In this document: positions 62,690 to 64,000 of the stretch, piece by piece | Layout of the letters: each line of letters begins with the position of its first letter | Position numbering within the stretch: position 1 is the first letter of the stretch | Assembly: GCA_022414725.1 (NCBI GenBank) | Contig: CM039464.1 | Location: 28,759,543 to 28,823,542 of the forward strand | Length of the DNA stretch: 64,000 bases | Direction of reading: 5' to 3' | Source: Microglena sp. YARC | Taxonomy: Eukaryota; Chlorophyta; Chlorophyceae; Chlamydomonadales; Chlamydomonadaceae | Program-made: the position numbers and the translations under genes | Notes under the pieces: model-generated | The model's input: the letters and a program-made list of their open reading frames with translations, nothing else | Databases searched by the model: none | What the model was told of the DNA's origin: nothing

Positions 62690-63930
62690 TACCTAGTCTG
62701 CCACGTGTGCGTGCTAGTCTGCCAGGTGTGCATGCTAGGCTGCCAGGTGTGCATGCTAAGCTGCCAGGTGTGCATGCTAGGCTGCCAGGTATGAATGCAA
62801 GGCTGCCAGGTGTCCATGCTAGACTGCCAGGTGTGCATGCTAAGCTGCCAGGTCTAAGTGCTAGGCTGCCAGGGGTGCATGTTAGGCTGCCAGGTATGAG
62901 TTCAAGGCTGCCAGGTGTGCATGCTAGGCTGCCAGGTGTGCATGCTAGGCTACCATGTATGAGTTCAAGGCTGCCAGGTGTGCATGCTAGGCTGCCAGGT
63001 ATGAGTGCTAGGGGGCCAGGTGTGCATGCTAGGGTGACACGTATGAGTGCTAGGGGGCCAGGTGTGCATGCTAGGGTGACAAGTATGAGTGCTAGGGGGC
63101 CAGGTGTGCATGCTAGGCTGACACGTATGAGTGCTAGGGGGCCAGGTGTGCATGCTAGGCTGACAAGTATGAGTGCTAGGGGGCCAGGTGTGCATGCTAG
63201 GCTGACAAGTATGAGTGCTAGGGGGCCAGGTGTGCATGCTAGGGTGACACGTATGAGTGCTAGGGGGGCAGGTGTGCATGGTAGGCTGACACGTATGAGT
63301 GCTAGGGGGCCAGGTGTGCATGCTAGGCTGACAAGTATGAGTGCTAGGGGGCCAGGTGTGCATGCTAGGCTGACAAGTATGAGTGCTAGGGTGCCAGGTG
63401 TGCATGCTAGGCTGACACGTATGAGTGCTAGGGGGGCAGGTGTGCATGCTAGGCTGACAAGTATGAGTGCTAGGGGGCCAGGTGTGCATGCTAGGCTGAC
63501 AAGTATGAGTGCTAGGGGGCCAGGTGTGCATGCTAGGGCTGACAGTATGAGTGCTAGGGGGGCCAGGTGTGCATGCTAGGCTGCCAAGTATGAGTGCTAG
63601 GGGGCCAGGTGTGCATGCTAGGCTGAACAGGTATGAGTGCTAGGGGCCAGGTGTGCATGCTAGGCTGACAGGTATGAGTGCTAGGGGGCCAGGTGTGCAT
63701 GCTAGGCTGACAGGTATGAGTGCTAGGGGGCCAGGTGTGCATGCTAGGCTGACAGGTATGAGTGCTAGGGGGCCAGGTGTGCATGCTAGGCTGACAAGTA
63801 TGAGTGCTAGGGGGCCAGGTGTGCATGCTAGGCTGACAAGTATGAGTGCTAGGGGGCCAGGTGTGCATGCTAGGCTGACACGTATGCATGCTAGGCTGAT
63901 AAATGTGCTTGCTAGCTAGGCTGACAAATG
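62690..63930. repeat. 42-bp higher-order array derived from the 21-bp unit
   Basis: The left part is 21-bp monomers (TGCTAGGCTGCCAGGTGTGC then A); from about 63000 it becomes a 42-bp dimer of GGTGTGCATGCTAGGCTGAC, A and AGTATGAGTGCTAGGGGGCC, A. About 22 dimers follow. Stop-free frames exist on both strands. Confidence 0.96.
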
Positions 63931-64000
63931 ACCTAGGGGTGATGTACTGGCCTAGGGATAAAAAGGGGGAGTGACCACGGTTGTGGTTGATATAAGAAGT

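Noticed and set aside
61720..63919. Leucine-rich 'LTGVLAR' and 'GVHARLTSMSARGP' repeat proteins
   Set aside because: 21-bp and 42-bp arrays are multiples of three without stops, so frames stay open on both strands; the true exon frame differs and ends at once.

Overview
This is a eukaryotic nuclear window, gene-poor and extremely rich in repeats. The coding parts are split into many short exons with GT-AG introns. No prokaryotic gene organisation, rRNA, CRISPR array or confident tRNA gene is visible. The conserved proteins (cohesin SMC1, a plant/alga-type CxxCxxCC protein), a Ty1/copia element and degenerate plant-type CCCTAAA runs near 24.2 kb suggest the green lineage, perhaps a prasinophyte-type green alga. 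That assignment is inference and weak.

Layout, all genes on the + strand. (1) 1.2-19.9 kb: the 3' three quarters of an SMC1 cohesin gene, 16 exons that join without a frameshift into 932 codons (coil, hinge, coil, C-terminal ATPase head). The Walker A head would lie left of the window. (2) 19.4-23.5 kb: a direct duplication of about 1.35 kb carrying the last SMC1 exon, the copies separated by a spacer that contains about 0.95 kb of (TGGG)n-like DNA. (3) 24.25-31.12 kb: a Ty1/copia retrotransposon with 394-bp LTRs and a 5-bp target duplication, its pol broken by frameshifts and by a 5'-truncated LINE. (4) 32.1-47.5 kb: a YkgJ-like CxxCxxCC (PF03692-type) gene with a basic, Ser/Arg-rich N-terminus, whose introns hold a large inverted repeat, a divergent 1.3-1.5 kb tandem duplication and about 3.4 kb of (CCTA)n. 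(5) 47.5-59.5 kb: minisatellites and dispersed repeats, with one possible orphan exon at 57.4 kb. (6) 59.6-62.6 kb: two exons of a Pol-beta-superfamily nucleotidyltransferase, followed by two related 21/42-bp arrays that run to 63.9 kb.

The most unusual property is shared by all three genes. Nearly every exon is surrounded by partial tandem copies of itself ('exon echoes'): upstream copies keep the 3' splice site plus the exon start, downstream copies keep the exon end plus the 5' splice site. Most echoes have frame breaks, so they look like decayed duplications, but they carry splice sites. Several intron minisatellites appear to have grown out of these splice junctions. The window also holds several dispersed short repeat families that I cannot match to named ones: palindromic ATCATATGAT elements, a GCAAGCGAC family, a 177-bp element with 37-bp inverted termini, a 210-bp GC-rich foldback, and a SINE-like family ending in (ATC)n.
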